A DNA stretch of 64,000 bases from contig CAJXDR010000001.1 in assembly GCA_913052345.1 (NCBI GenBank), positions 62,001 through 126,000 of the forward strand. The letters are read 5' to 3'. Shown piece by piece: positions 9,723-17,914 of this stretch (the stretch's first letter is position 1; every line of letters starts with the position of its first letter). The notes under the pieces are model-generated. The model ran no database searches. It was not told where the DNA came from and worked only from the letters and a program-made list of their open reading frames with translations. The translations under genes and the position numbers were made by a program. The stretch comes from UBA4421 sp002470275 (GTDB lineage Bacteria; Pseudomonadota; Gammaproteobacteria; Pseudomonadales; Azotimanducaceae).

Positions 9723-10598
9723 ATGAGACACCTACTTCTTTTTGCCTCGACGCTCCTCTTCGCCGCGCTAAGCCACGGGGACCATCATGGTCACACTGCA
9801 CACGCCCAGGAAGCGGCCTCCCTCGGTGACATCTTAGCCGCCCAGCCAGATGAGGTGAAAGCGCGTTACCCGTATCGAAATCCCGAGCAAACCCTCGCTT
9901 TTTTTGGCATCGAGCCCGGCATGACGGTGGTCGAAGCGCTACCTGGCGGTGGCTGGTACAGCAAAATTCTCCTGCCCGCGCTAGGCCCAGAGGGGAAGCT
10001 CGTTGGTGCAAATTACCCCGCGAACATATGGCCCCTGTTTGGCTTTATCAGCGCGGAGCGGATCGCCGAACTGGCGACTTGGACCACGGATTGGACAGCG
10101 ATCGCTGAGGGGTGGCGCGACCGTCACAGCGCCCAGGTCGATGCCGTTCTCTTTGGCTCCATACCCGAGGAGATGGCCGGTTCAGCGGATGCAATCTTAT
10201 TCATCCGCGCCATGCATAACCTGGCGCGCTTTGAAGACCAGGGTGGCTTTTTAACCCAGGCCATCGCCGATGCGCATAAGGTACTCAAGCCCGGCGGCAT
10301 TGCGGGTATTGTCCAGCACGCAGCCCGGGACGAAATGTCCGACGCTTGGGCCAACGGATCGCGCGGTTATTTAAAGCCGGCCTTCGTCATCCAGAGCATG
10401 GAGGCCGCTGGCTTTATTTACGAGAGTGAGTCAGACATCAATGCCAATCCTAAGGACCAACATGGGGAAGAGGATATCGTCTGGCGACTGCCGCCCAGTT
10501 TGATGGGCAGCCGGGACAAGCCCGAGGCCGCAGCAGCCATGCGCGCCATTGGGGAATCCAACCGCATGACCCTCAAGTTTCGCAAGCCAGCAGCCTAA
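9723..10598 (+). CDS. Secreted SAM-methyltransferase-like protein
   Basis: A 291-residue protein with a signal peptide of about 29 residues ending near AHAQEA and an unusual His-rich start to the mature part (GDHHGHTAH). The body has a Rossmann-type methyltransferase fold: GMTVVEALPGGGWYSKIL as motif I, DAILFIRAMHN as the motif IV region and VLKPGGIAGIVQH as post-motif. The start with AAGGA upstream was preferred over a longer frame overlapping the aminotransferase. Exported methyltransferase-like proteins of this kind are common in marine and sphingomonad-type bacteria, but their substrate is not known to me. Confidence 0.75.
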   Translation: MRHLLLFASTLLFAALSHGDHHGHTAHAQEAASLGDILAAQPDEVKARYPYRNPEQTLAFFGIEPGMTVVEALPGGGWYSKILLPALGPEGKLVGANYPANIWPLFGFISAERIAELATWTTDWTAIAEGWRDRHSAQVDAVLFGSIPEEMAGSADAILFIRAMHNLARFEDQGGFLTQAIADAHKVLKPGGIAGIVQHAARDEMSDAWANGSRGYLKPAFVIQSMEAAGFIYESESDINANPKDQHGEEDIVWRLPPSLMGSRDKPEAAAAMRAIGESNRMTLKFRKPAA

Positions 10599-10634
10599 GG
10601 CTCAAGCACTGGGATTCGGGGACGCATATAGACC

Positions 10635-11306
10635 TTGTCAGAGCTTCCTGCCATATGGCTCAGCCTTGAGCTAGCACTAATCACCACGGCGTTGTTGGCC
10701 ATCCTGGCAACGCCTCTAGCCTGGTGGCTTGCCCATACGAGCCATCCTCTTCGCCCCGTCATTGAGGCCATCACGGCACTGCCCCTGGTGATGCCGCCAA
10801 CGGTGATCGGCTTCTACTTACTGCTGCTATTCAGCCCTAGCAATCCCTTGGGATCAGCCTGGCTGACCGTCACGGACACCACGCTGGCTTTCTCCTTTCA
10901 CGGGCTGGTCATCGCATCCATGGTCTACTCGCTGCCCTTTATGGTGCAGCCTCTGACCCATGCCTTCTCCCAAATGGGCAAGGGACCCATCGAAGCCGCT
11001 ACCCTGTTGGGTGCAGGGCCGATGGATACTTTTTGGAATATCGTGCTGCCCCTGGCCCGCGGCGGTTATCTCACCGCCCTTGTTCTGACCTTTGCACATA
11101 CCCTGGGGGAATTCGGCATCGTCCTTATGGTGGGTGGGAATATCCCGGGAGAGACCCGGGTTATTTCCATTGCCATCTACGAGCAGGTGGAGACCCTGAA
11201 CTACGATCAGGCCCATTTTTTATCAGGGCTGCTCCTCGCTTTCTCCTTCATTGTGCTCATCCTGGTCTACACCCTGAACCGACGCTCACCGCTGAGACTG
11301 TCCTAA
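10635..11306 (+). CDS. modB: Molybdate ABC transporter permease ModB
   Basis: A 223-residue inner-membrane permease with five or so hydrophobic segments and the cytoplasmic EAA loop (EAATLLGAGPMDTFWNIVLP) that docks on the ATPase. LPLVMPPTVIGFYLLLLFSP and TLGEFGIVLMVGGNIPGET are hallmarks of ModB. The start appears to be a TTG at 10635. ModC begins directly at its stop codon, so the two form one transcript. No periplasmic ModA gene is adjacent; the gene upstream is the methyltransferase-like protein. Confidence 0.9.
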   Translation: MSELPAIWLSLELALITTALLAILATPLAWWLAHTSHPLRPVIEAITALPLVMPPTVIGFYLLLLFSPSNPLGSAWLTVTDTTLAFSFHGLVIASMVYSLPFMVQPLTHAFSQMGKGPIEAATLLGAGPMDTFWNIVLPLARGGYLTALVLTFAHTLGEFGIVLMVGGNIPGETRVISIAIYEQVETLNYDQAHFLSGLLLAFSFIVLILVYTLNRRSPLRLS

Positions 11307-12395
11307 ATGCTGCAGATAAACATCAAAGCTGCCCGTGCGGACTTCAAGCTCGACGTTGAGCTGCGCGTTAGCTCCGGCGCAACCGCGCTTTTCGGGCCCA
11401 GCGGTAGCGGTAAAACCACCCTGCTTCGGTGCCTTGCGGGCCTAGAGCCGTGTTTGGGTACCGTGCGCTACGGAGAACAAATTTGGCAGGGTAAAGGTCA
11501 GTGGCTGGCGCCTAGACGGCGAGGTGTTGGTTTCGTCTTTCAGGATAACCGGCTGTTTAACCACCTTAACGTCGCGGGCAATCTGGATTTTGCCGAACAG
11601 CGCGCGCCATCCGTGGCCAGCGGCGACGGAGTGCTTCACCGAGACAGCATCGTAGACACCCTAGACCTCGGGCACCTACTCAAACGTCAGAGTACCGACC
11701 TGTCCGGAGGCGAGGCCAGGCGAGTTGCCCTCGCCAGAGCTCTGCTGGCCCAACCCAGGCTGTTGCTGTTGGATGAACCGCTCACGGGGTTGGACCCGGC
11801 CCGAAAGGCGGAAATTCTTCCCTATCTGCGGCGCATCACGGAGGCCCTGGATATTCCCATACTGTATGTCAGTCACCTTGCTGACGAAGTCGCCCAACTG
11901 TGCGCCACCATGGTGGTCCTCGATCAGGGTCAGGTAGCGATCCAGGGCAGTACCCGAGCGGTTCTGGCCAAGCTTCGGCTCGATCCGGCGGGTTATTCCC
12001 TTGCCGGCCGTAACTTACTGCAGGGTCGGGTCGTTGGCTTCGATGAGGCCTTTAGGCTCTGCCTTATTAACGTGGCAGGAGAACACCTTCAGTTCGTGCG
12101 CAACCAACCCCTGCCCGAGGATACCCAGGTCCATTGCTATTTCGATCCAAGAGACGTGGTGATTGCTAGCGAACGCCCCAAGCACCTCAGCGTGCGCAAC
12201 ATCCTTGAGGCTGAGATTCACGCTATCCAAGACGCCCAGGATGATGGCATCCGTCATGTTTCGCTGAACATTGGTGACCAACTCATTGTCTCCCAACTTA
12301 CTCATGCCGCCGTCGCGCAGCTTGACCTTCGCCCCGGGCAGCGCGTTTTCGCTCTCATCAAAAGCGTTAGCGTAGAGGAGCCAGACGCCCTTTAG
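11307..12395 (+). CDS. modC: Molybdate ABC transporter ATP-binding protein ModC
   Basis: A 362-residue ATPase that powers molybdate import. It shows Walker A (GPSGSGKTT), Q-loop (FVFQDNRLF), signature (LSGGEARR), Walker B (LLLLDEPL) and H-loop (YVSHLADE). A C-terminal molybdopterin-binding-like (MOP) domain begins near LSVRNILEAEI; this domain distinguishes ModC from other importers and senses the oxyanion. It starts immediately after modB. Tungstate is a possible alternative substrate. Confidence 0.92.
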   Translation: MLQINIKAARADFKLDVELRVSSGATALFGPSGSGKTTLLRCLAGLEPCLGTVRYGEQIWQGKGQWLAPRRRGVGFVFQDNRLFNHLNVAGNLDFAEQRAPSVASGDGVLHRDSIVDTLDLGHLLKRQSTDLSGGEARRVALARALLAQPRLLLLDEPLTGLDPARKAEILPYLRRITEALDIPILYVSHLADEVAQLCATMVVLDQGQVAIQGSTRAVLAKLRLDPAGYSLAGRNLLQGRVVGFDEAFRLCLINVAGEHLQFVRNQPLPEDTQVHCYFDPRDVVIASERPKHLSVRNILEAEIHAIQDAQDDGIRHVSLNIGDQLIVSQLTHAAVAQLDLRPGQRVFALIKSVSVEEPDAL

Positions 12396-12419
12396 GCCTG
12401 GGACCCATTACAGGAGACT

Positions 12420-13835
12420 TTATCGGGCTTCCGCGCCTCGCCAGTTTCCGTGGAAACCAAAGGGGATACGATGATCCAAAAATGCCTTGGCCAATGAGCC
12501 CTGGGCTACGTTCTGGGCATCCAGGATCACCAGATGACTTGCGCCTCGATTCGCGTCATAAACATAGGCCAGCAAAAATCCCTCTCCTTCTGCCGCAGTC
12601 TCTGAAGCAGGAACAAAAACTGGCTCGCTGGTAGCGCAGGCCTCGCCTACGTTGTACAGGTCTAGCGCACCGGTGAGATGGTCAACCGCACCGATCATAT
12701 TGAACCCGCCCACCTTGGCCTCAGGCCGCGTATTCCCAGCAAAGTACCCATAGCGATAGGACAGGCCGGTTCTTCGTTCATCAAGCCTGGGAAACTCACA
12801 TACCATGTCCTGTAGGGGTTCACGGCTAAAGCCGTCAGTTTCTGCATCTAGATCAAAGGTCCACCGAACCAATTTGGCCAGGGCCTTCTTCGGATCGCCT
12901 GGAGTACCGTCCACTCCCGGAAACAGCGGCGCTTCTGGATACTCACACACATCGCACACAATCTCGTTGCCGTCGCTGTGGGCATTCATGGGGTGGAAAA
13001 CGTAGCATGCCTCACCTCGGAACCATCGCATCTGCTCCACCGACCCATGTCTCGGCATGACTCCAATATGAGTGCCCTTTTCAGGTTCCCAGGCGTAAAC
13101 CGGACCTCCCGTCATGGCCCGTTCAATGCTGCCCGTGAGCGGCATTATGGGGAAAATGATGTGCTCCTTAGTCACCATAAAGTCATGGACCATGGCCGCA
13201 TAAGGCGCCTTAAAGGATTCGCTGCGGATAAGATTCCCCTTGCCGTCCACCACGTTAAACGTCATAGCCTCAGAGATTCCGCCTTCCGCGTTGTATCCGA
13301 AAAACAGCATTTCCCCGGTCTCGTGGTCGATCTTGGGATGGGCGGTCATTGGGCCGCGAAGCTTACCGTCAAAGTCATGCACGCCAATGGAGGCCAGGCT
13401 GTGCGGATCTAGCTCGAAGGGTGCATGAGCCTCTTCCAGCGCCAAAAGCTTGCCCGCATGCCAAATGATGTTGGTATTGGCCACGCCGTCGGTTTGCACA
13501 TTGTGAACGCTTGGATCGTTCTCCATGGGGTTGAAGGGACTGAACAGGGGCCTTGCCGCTTCCCGCTCGCGGTTAAACTTAATCGTGCGAACCCAACGAT
13601 TTCGGTAACTTACGCGCCCCTCCGCGATATGGAAGGCATGCACCATGCCGTCTCCGCCGAACCAATGGTAGGACCCCTTGGGTGCAAACTGAGGATTCGG
13701 TCCATTGCGGTAGAAGGCACCTCGCAGCGCCAAGGGCACCTCGCCTTCGATCCTAAGATCGTTCGCATCACACTCCATCTGTAGCGGCGCGAAACCGCCC
13801 TGGAGCTGTGGATGTTTCGGTAGAAGAGAGGCCAT
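12420..13835 (-). CDS. Carotenoid oxygenase family protein (carotenoid or stilbene cleavage dioxygenase)
   Basis: A 471-residue member of the RPE65/carotenoid cleavage oxygenase family. The four iron-binding histidines appear in the expected order: TAHPKID, MVHDFM, VFHPMNA and the C-terminal FGFHGNW. FYRNGPNPQF and GDGMVHAF near the N-terminus are also family hallmarks. Such enzymes use non-heme Fe(II) and O2 to cleave a C=C bond in carotenoids, apocarotenoids or lignin-derived stilbenes such as lignostilbene. The substrate cannot be told from sequence. It ends convergently with modC. Confidence 0.93.
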   Translation of the reverse strand: MASLLPKHPQLQGGFAPLQMECDANDLRIEGEVPLALRGAFYRNGPNPQFAPKGSYHWFGGDGMVHAFHIAEGRVSYRNRWVRTIKFNREREAARPLFSPFNPMENDPSVHNVQTDGVANTNIIWHAGKLLALEEAHAPFELDPHSLASIGVHDFDGKLRGPMTAHPKIDHETGEMLFFGYNAEGGISEAMTFNVVDGKGNLIRSESFKAPYAAMVHDFMVTKEHIIFPIMPLTGSIERAMTGGPVYAWEPEKGTHIGVMPRHGSVEQMRWFRGEACYVFHPMNAHSDGNEIVCDVCEYPEAPLFPGVDGTPGDPKKALAKLVRWTFDLDAETDGFSREPLQDMVCEFPRLDERRTGLSYRYGYFAGNTRPEAKVGGFNMIGAVDHLTGALDLYNVGEACATSEPVFVPASETAAEGEGFLLAYVYDANRGASHLVILDAQNVAQGSLAKAFLDHRIPFGFHGNWRGAEAR

Positions 13836-13921
13836 TTCTTATCCCCTTATGTGCCATTTCGTGGATGGCCAGGGATACAGGTCCAATGGCGCTTTGTCCA
13901 CCATCGGGGCTAAGAATTTGG

Positions 13922-14692
13922 CTAGATCAGGTCGACGCCCACCGGGCAGTGATCAGACCCCTGGACTTCCGGCCAGATAAAGGCGTCCTTAATCCGCCTG
14001 GACGCCGAAGACGAGGCAAGAACATAGTCGATACGCCATCCGACGTTGGCCTCGCGGGCACCCCCAAACTGCCGCCACCAGGTATAGTGATCGCCCTCAT
14101 TAGGATGCTGTGCGCGGAAGGTGTCTATCCAGCCCGCATCCTGCCATCGAGTGAGTTCGTCCCGCTCCTCAGGCAAGAATCCACTAGCCTTCTTATTGGT
14201 CTTAGGCCGAGCAAGGTCGATTTCCGCATGGGCCGTATTGTAATCACCTACAATAAAAACCGGACCACGTTTCTTGAGCTGTTCGATGCGCTCATACACC
14301 GCGCGGTAGAAGTCTAACTTGTAGGGGACACGTGAATTGTCTCGGTCTTTCCCACTGCCCTTGGGAAAATAACAGCTAATGACGGCCAAACGGCCAAAAT
14401 GGGCGGCAATGAAACGCCCCTCTTCATCAAACCGCGACTCGCCCAAGGAGGTCTCGATCCGACTGGGCTCTGAACGGCTCAGAATACCCACGCCGCTATA
14501 GCCAGGCCGCTTCGCGGGGGAAAAGGCAGCATGCCACTGCGAGGAGGCGGTGATGTCTTCAGGCAGCTGATGGGGAAAGGCTCGCACCTCCTGTAAGGCC
14601 ACTACGTCTGCATCACAGGCCCCCAAAAAATCACGAAACCCCTTCTTTAGACAGGCACGTAACCCATTTACGTTCCAGCTTATGATGCGCAT
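13922..14692 (-). CDS. xthA: Exodeoxyribonuclease III
   Basis: A 256-residue AP endonuclease/3'-5' exonuclease from the start MRIISWNVNGLRA. A longer frame from 14737 adds 15 residues not seen in the family. Visible active-site motifs are WNVNGLR, LQEVR (metal-binding Glu), GDYNTAHAEIDL and the C-terminal GSDHCPVGVDL with the catalytic Asp-His. The protein cuts DNA at abasic sites in base-excision repair. It is single on its strand, with no tight partner. Confidence 0.92.
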   Translation of the reverse strand: MRIISWNVNGLRACLKKGFRDFLGACDADVVALQEVRAFPHQLPEDITASSQWHAAFSPAKRPGYSGVGILSRSEPSRIETSLGESRFDEEGRFIAAHFGRLAVISCYFPKGSGKDRDNSRVPYKLDFYRAVYERIEQLKKRGPVFIVGDYNTAHAEIDLARPKTNKKASGFLPEERDELTRWQDAGWIDTFRAQHPNEGDHYTWWRQFGGAREANVGWRIDYVLASSSASRRIKDAFIWPEVQGSDHCPVGVDLI

Positions 14693-14823
14693 GTCGACGC
14701 CTACCGCCTTCTGTTTTTGTCTCAAGTACCTCTTCATAGACCCCTACTCTCTTAAAAGGAAGAACCTATCTGACAAACGGTATCCATCGGCAGCGCCAAG
14801 GTGATGATGTTCACACCAATCCG

Positions 14824-15504
14824 CTACCGCCTAAAGATCAGAGCACCCCAGCGCAGTAGATTCAGCACATCGGCGAGGGCTGCCGCCACATAGGTGAGCG
14901 CTGCCGCTGTAAGAATTCGGCGAACCACCCCCTGTTGGCCCTTGCCAATATAATCGCCGGCCTGAAGCACGGGCAGGGCCTTACCGAAGCTCGCATCCCA
15001 TTCAATAGGCAGCGTTAACAAGTGAACCAGCATGCGCATGATCAGACCACTTAGACCGAGCAGCGCCAGGGCGAAAAACGGCACAGGATGCTTCGTCACC
15101 AAGCCGATAATGGGTGCAGCCCAGATGATGGCGGCCCCAACCCGAGCCACCACATCAGCGAGGGGCAGCAGCTTGGTGCGCCAGCGAAGCCGGGCATCCT
15201 GCTGATGATCCTGCATGGCATGACCTACTTCGTGGGCGGCTACCGCAACGGCCGTCAGTGAGCGACCACGAAAATTGGCCTCTGACAAACGGACCCTCTT
15301 CGCAATGGGGTCATAATGATCACCCAGGTTCGTTTCTTCGACCTCCACCCCGCTCAAGCCAAATCGCTCTACCAGGTGGTTCGCGAGTTCGCCCCCGGTG
15401 CCCGGCATACCCTCAAGGTCTCGTCCATAGGCATTCATCACCCACTTGACCCAAAGGTTGGGAAGGAAAATCACCGCCAACAGTGCAACACCCAGCCATA
15501 GCAT
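14824..15504 (-). CDS. YugP-type neutral zinc metallopeptidase
   Basis: A 226-residue membrane protease with an N-terminal transmembrane segment (LWLGVALLAVIFLPNLWV), a zincin motif HEVGHAMQ near residue 91 and two to three C-terminal hydrophobic segments. It matches the YugP/Zn_peptidase_2 family of membrane-bound putative zinc proteases, whose physiological substrate is not established. It lies 25 bp upstream of nothing co-directional except the aldolase gene, which precedes it on the same strand. Confidence 0.88.
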   Translation of the reverse strand: MLWLGVALLAVIFLPNLWVKWVMNAYGRDLEGMPGTGGELANHLVERFGLSGVEVEETNLGDHYDPIAKRVRLSEANFRGRSLTAVAVAAHEVGHAMQDHQQDARLRWRTKLLPLADVVARVGAAIIWAAPIIGLVTKHPVPFFALALLGLSGLIMRMLVHLLTLPIEWDASFGKALPVLQAGDYIGKGQQGVVRRILTAAALTYVAAALADVLNLLRWGALIFRR

Positions 15505-15529
15505 CCCGATTTAATCTAACCCCCGCTCT

Positions 15530-16321
15530 TTAATACCCAGTGCTCTCTCGACTCGGGCCCTCGGTGCCCCGTGCCGCTGCCAATTCTCTGGCCGCATTCT
15601 TGGCCATATGACCTACATCACCTGCCAAGGTCACGAAGTTGAAGCCCAGGGCCAGGTATTTCTGAGTAAATTCCAGGCTGGAGGTGTGAATGCCTGCGGC
15701 AAGCCCATGGGCCTTACACTTTTCCAGCAGGCTTTTGACCATCTCCAGATGTTCTGGCTGGGGCTGATCTCCCATGGCCGGTAAGCCCATGGATAGAGCT
15801 AGGTCAGCTGGGCCAATATAGATGCCATTGAGTCCAGGTGTGCTCATGATCTCATCCGCCTTGGCGACGCCCTCAGCCGTTTCTATCATGGCTAAACAGG
15901 CGATCTGGTCATTGGCCTCTGTGGCATAACCCTTCCCGCCATAAACGGCTCCGCGAATCGGGCCAAAGGATCGGTTGCCCTTTGGGGGGTAGCGACAGGC
16001 ACTGACCGCCTGCTCGGCTTCTGCGCGGTTATTCACCATGGGCACGATGACACCATAGGCACCGGCATCAAGGGCCTTCATGATTTCGTAGGGCTCATTC
16101 CAAGGCACGCGAACAAGGGGCGTCGCCTCGGTGGTTGAGATGGCCGTCAACATGGTCACCATGTCCGCGTAGTCCACCAGGCCGTGCTGAAGATCCACGC
16201 ACACCCAATCGAAACCGGTATGCGCCATGACTTCGGCCGAATGGCTGTTGGCCAGGCTAAGCCAGCAGCCGATAGTTTGCTCGTCTCGCTGCCAGGCAGA
16301 TAACGCCTTGTTCTCTCTCAT
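15530..16321 (-). CDS. HpcH/HpaI-type aldolase
   Basis: A 263-residue class II pyruvate aldolase of the HpcH/HpaI/citrate-lyase family. It shows DWVCVDLQHG, a candidate metal-binding Glu in MIETAEG and Asp in IYIGPADLALSMG, and the active-site PLVRVPWNEPYEIMKALDAGAYGVIVPMV stretch, quoted here as landmarks in order. Family members split 2-keto-3-deoxy sugar acids or 4-hydroxy-2-oxo acids to pyruvate plus an aldehyde. An ATG two codons upstream (16327) is possible, but GAG spacing favours 16321. Confidence 0.85.
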   Translation of the reverse strand: MRENKALSAWQRDEQTIGCWLSLANSHSAEVMAHTGFDWVCVDLQHGLVDYADMVTMLTAISTTEATPLVRVPWNEPYEIMKALDAGAYGVIVPMVNNRAEAEQAVSACRYPPKGNRSFGPIRGAVYGGKGYATEANDQIACLAMIETAEGVAKADEIMSTPGLNGIYIGPADLALSMGLPAMGDQPQPEHLEMVKSLLEKCKAHGLAAGIHTSSLEFTQKYLALGFNFVTLAGDVGHMAKNAARELAAARGTEGPSRESTGY

Positions 16322-16459
16322 AGTCATCTCTACAGTTAGTGCAATCCCTACAATACGATAACAGTGTGGGCGGTTGCCATGCCCCCACCTTAATTTCTGA
16401 AGAACTAGGGAGCATCCAAGCTATCCATGCAAAGAGCCCTGATTCTCAAGGACGCCTTC

Positions 16460-16780
16460 ATGACAACCCTTAACCAACAGTTTATCGACCTCAGCAATAT
16501 CACCCGAGAGCTGCTCGGCCTTCTGCGCGAGGCCGAAGAGCCCTTCTGGGTGATGTGTTTTGAACGGGCACTGCCGAAGGTGGATGCTCATGAACTGGCG
16601 GGCGCAACGCTGATCCTTGGCTGCTACGGAGGCATGGATACCTTCTCAGACCTTGAAATAGGTAAGGCGCTAGTAGGCAGTGACCCCCTGAGCCATCGAA
16701 ACTTAAATAGCCGCCTAGATCACCTCCGCACCCAAACCTTCGAAGCAGCACGCCGAATCGCAGCCCGCCAAACCTGGTAG
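16460..16780 (+). CDS. Small conserved hypothetical protein with duplicated 3' part
   Basis: A 106-residue soluble alpha-helical protein starting at 16460, where AAGGA lies about eight bases upstream; an ATG at 16427 is an alternative. The GCYGGMDTFSDLEIG stretch resembles a small-protein family (I think DUF6966, from memory) with a Gly-Gly-Met turn before a Asp-Leu segment. Function is unknown. The last 61 codons, including the stop, are repeated exactly once more downstream and then a third time in degenerate form, so the gene's 3' half has been amplified without an intact second copy. Confidence 0.65.
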   Translation: MTTLNQQFIDLSNITRELLGLLREAEEPFWVMCFERALPKVDAHELAGATLILGCYGGMDTFSDLEIGKALVGSDPLSHRNLNSRLDHLRTQTFEAARRIAARQTW

Positions 16781-16999
16781 GCGGGCGCAACGCTGATCCT
16801 TGGCTGCTACGGAGGCATGGATACCTTCTCAGACCTTGAAATAGGTAAGGCGCTAGTAGGCAGTGACCCCCTGAGCCATCGAAACTTAAATAGCCGCCTA
16901 GATCACCTCCGCACCCAAACCTTCGAAGCAGCACGCCGAATCGCAGCCCGCCAAACCTGGTAGGCGGGCGCAACGCTGATCCTTGGCTGCTACGGAGGC
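16597..16999. repeat. 183-bp tandem repeat, two perfect copies plus a 37-bp partial copy
   Basis: Copy 1 is 16597-16779, copy 2 is 16780-16962, and a third copy begins at 16963 and matches for 37 bases to 16999. The two full copies are identical base for base as printed. The unit is 61 codons long, so reading frame is kept across the junction and only the TAG stop separates successive copies. After 16999 the sequence still resembles the unit in a shorter, frameshifted form (shared TTGAAATAGG near 17010). This looks like a recent duplication using an older degenerate repeat. Confidence 0.95.
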
Positions 17000-17112
17000 T
17001 TTATCGGATTTTGAAATAGGCAATAGACAACATGACCGGCCTTCTTGAACAACCGAGCTGGACGACGGAAGCCAGCGTCTTGATATGCACCACTACAGGC
17101 ACGAGCTTGATG

Positions 17113-17158
17113 AAAAAAACCCGTGCACAAAGAGCGGTGGTCAAGGGTGTGCACGGGT
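17113..17158 (-). terminator. Hairpin with T-run, possible minus-strand terminator
   Basis: Perfect 10-bp arms lie at 17119-17128 (ACCCGTGCAC) and 17149-17158, with a 20-base loop. On the minus strand the hairpin is followed by seven T residues (17113-17119 as A on plus), the layout of an intrinsic terminator. The loop is longer than usual and no minus-strand gene is evident just upstream, so it may instead be an operator or a remnant. Confidence 0.4.
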
Positions 17159-17225
17159 CGGAACGGAACAGGTTTGCATCACAACGGGCGTTTCTTCTCC
17201 TTACCTCCTCTCTCTTGCCTTTTTC

Positions 17226-17270
17226 TCTTCTCTTCTCTTCTCTTCTCGGCTCGGCTCGGCTCGGCTCGGC
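17226..17270. repeat. Compound pentanucleotide microsatellite
   Basis: Four copies of TCTTC (17226-17245) are followed at once by five copies of TCGGC (17246-17270), bordered by the near-units TTTTC and TCTAT. The tract has no stop codon in any forward frame. It sits about 140 bp upstream of the XRE gene. A 5-base unit would change spacing or frame on slippage. Confidence 0.95.
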
Positions 17271-17333
17271 TCTATTCTCGGCCCTCTTCAAGCACTCGCA
17301 CGCCTTTGCGATGACCGCGAAAACCAGCCTCTT

Positions 17334-17350
17334 AGATAGTTTTACTATCT
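17334..17350. promoter_or_regulatory. Inverted repeat in the XRE promoter, candidate operator
   Basis: AGATAGT and ACTATCT form a perfect 7-bp palindrome with a TTT centre. A TATAAG (-10-like) lies at 17354-17359, just downstream, with a weak TTAGAT -35-like element at 17332-17337. The palindrome therefore falls between the promoter elements, where a repressor would block initiation. Autoregulation by the adjacent XRE protein is the simplest reading. Confidence 0.5.
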
Positions 17351-17383
17351 CTTTATAAGATACCAATATTATCATGTTAACAG

Positions 17384-17415
17384 GACATCACCAAGGCTAA
17401 CCTTTGGTGTATGTC
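17384..17415 (+). promoter_or_regulatory. Imperfect inverted repeat over the XRE start codon
   Basis: GACATCACCAAGG (17384-17396) and CCTTTGGTGTATGTC (17401-17415) pair with two single-base bulges around a CTAA loop. The ATG at 17411 lies in the right arm and no good Shine-Dalgarno sequence precedes it. It could be a second operator or an mRNA hairpin that limits translation. Confidence 0.45.
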
Positions 17416-17830
17416 GAAACTTCAACAGCGTATCGCAAAGGGTCGGAAGCGTTCCGGAATGACCCAGGCCGTTCTCGCGGAGCGTATGGGCGTCACTCGA
17501 GGTGCCTGCAGCCAGTGGGAAAACGGACGGTCCGTCCCGAACACCACGAACCTGCGAAAATTAGCGCGCATTCTTGATCTCAACCTCCCCTGGCTGATGA
17601 GCGGCACCGGCGTCATGGGCGCATCAGGAGAGGGATTCGGGGGCCTAAAGGGCGAAAAGAGCGCGACGGCCGAGCGTTTTAAAGCCGCGGAAAACCGTTC
17701 GACCTACAGCCCCTTTGGCGATAGCGAAACTAAGGAGTTGGCGTCTCTTTTCGCGACTCTGGGGAAGAAGCATCGGAAGCTCCTGATCGAAATGGCGCGA
17801 GCGCTGAGCCCTGCCCGTCCACCGCGTTAA
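17411..17830 (+). CDS. XRE-family HTH transcriptional regulator
   Basis: A 139-residue protein with an N-terminal Cro/CI-type helix-turn-helix: RIAKGRKRSGMTQAVLAERM, then GVTRGACSQWENGRSVP and LRKLARILDLNLPWLMSG. The C-terminal half is Gly/Ser-rich and then helical, without a recognisable ligand domain. It resembles short phage- or plasmid-type repressors. It faces the serine hydrolase gene convergently and is preceded by the repeat-rich stretch and two inverted repeats, so self-repression is plausible. Confidence 0.88.
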   Translation: MSKLQQRIAKGRKRSGMTQAVLAERMGVTRGACSQWENGRSVPNTTNLRKLARILDLNLPWLMSGTGVMGASGEGFGGLKGEKSATAERFKAAENRSTYSPFGDSETKELASLFATLGKKHRKLLIEMARALSPARPPR

Positions 17831-17914
17831 CGCTGATTAATCAACTTTTTGGTGATGCCTCGGGTGGCAGACTCGATTCAGGGTCACTGGGGTAACATTC
17901 AACTGATGCGTACC

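Larger units (their letters stand above)
17000..17330. other. Non-coding accessory stretch between the repeat and the XRE gene
   Basis: No convincing gene is visible. Open frames exist on both strands, but they owe their openness to a stop-free microsatellite and have no recognisable protein character. The stretch holds a degenerate piece of the 183-bp repeat (about 17000-17030), an inverted repeat with a T-run on the minus strand (17113-17158), a pyrimidine-rich tract and the pentanucleotide repeat. Confidence 0.7.

Noticed and set aside
16500..16973. Minus-strand 157-codon frame with a 61-residue internal repeat
   Set aside because: It is the mirror of the 183-bp tandem repeat, which keeps frame on both strands. 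The plus-strand gene has a ribosome site and sensible protein character, and the mirror frame has neither.
16597..16999. CRISPR-like array
   Set aside because: The repeats are 183 bp, directly abutting and coding, with no short repeats or unique spacers.
17113..17158. End of a mobile element or attachment site
   Set aside because: An inverted repeat is present, but no integrase, transposase, target duplication or tRNA gene is nearby.
17001..17375. Overlapping frames on both strands through the pentanucleotide repeat
   Set aside because: They remain open because the repeat units contain no stop codons. The peptides are low-complexity Arg/Glu or Ser/Leu runs without family resemblance.
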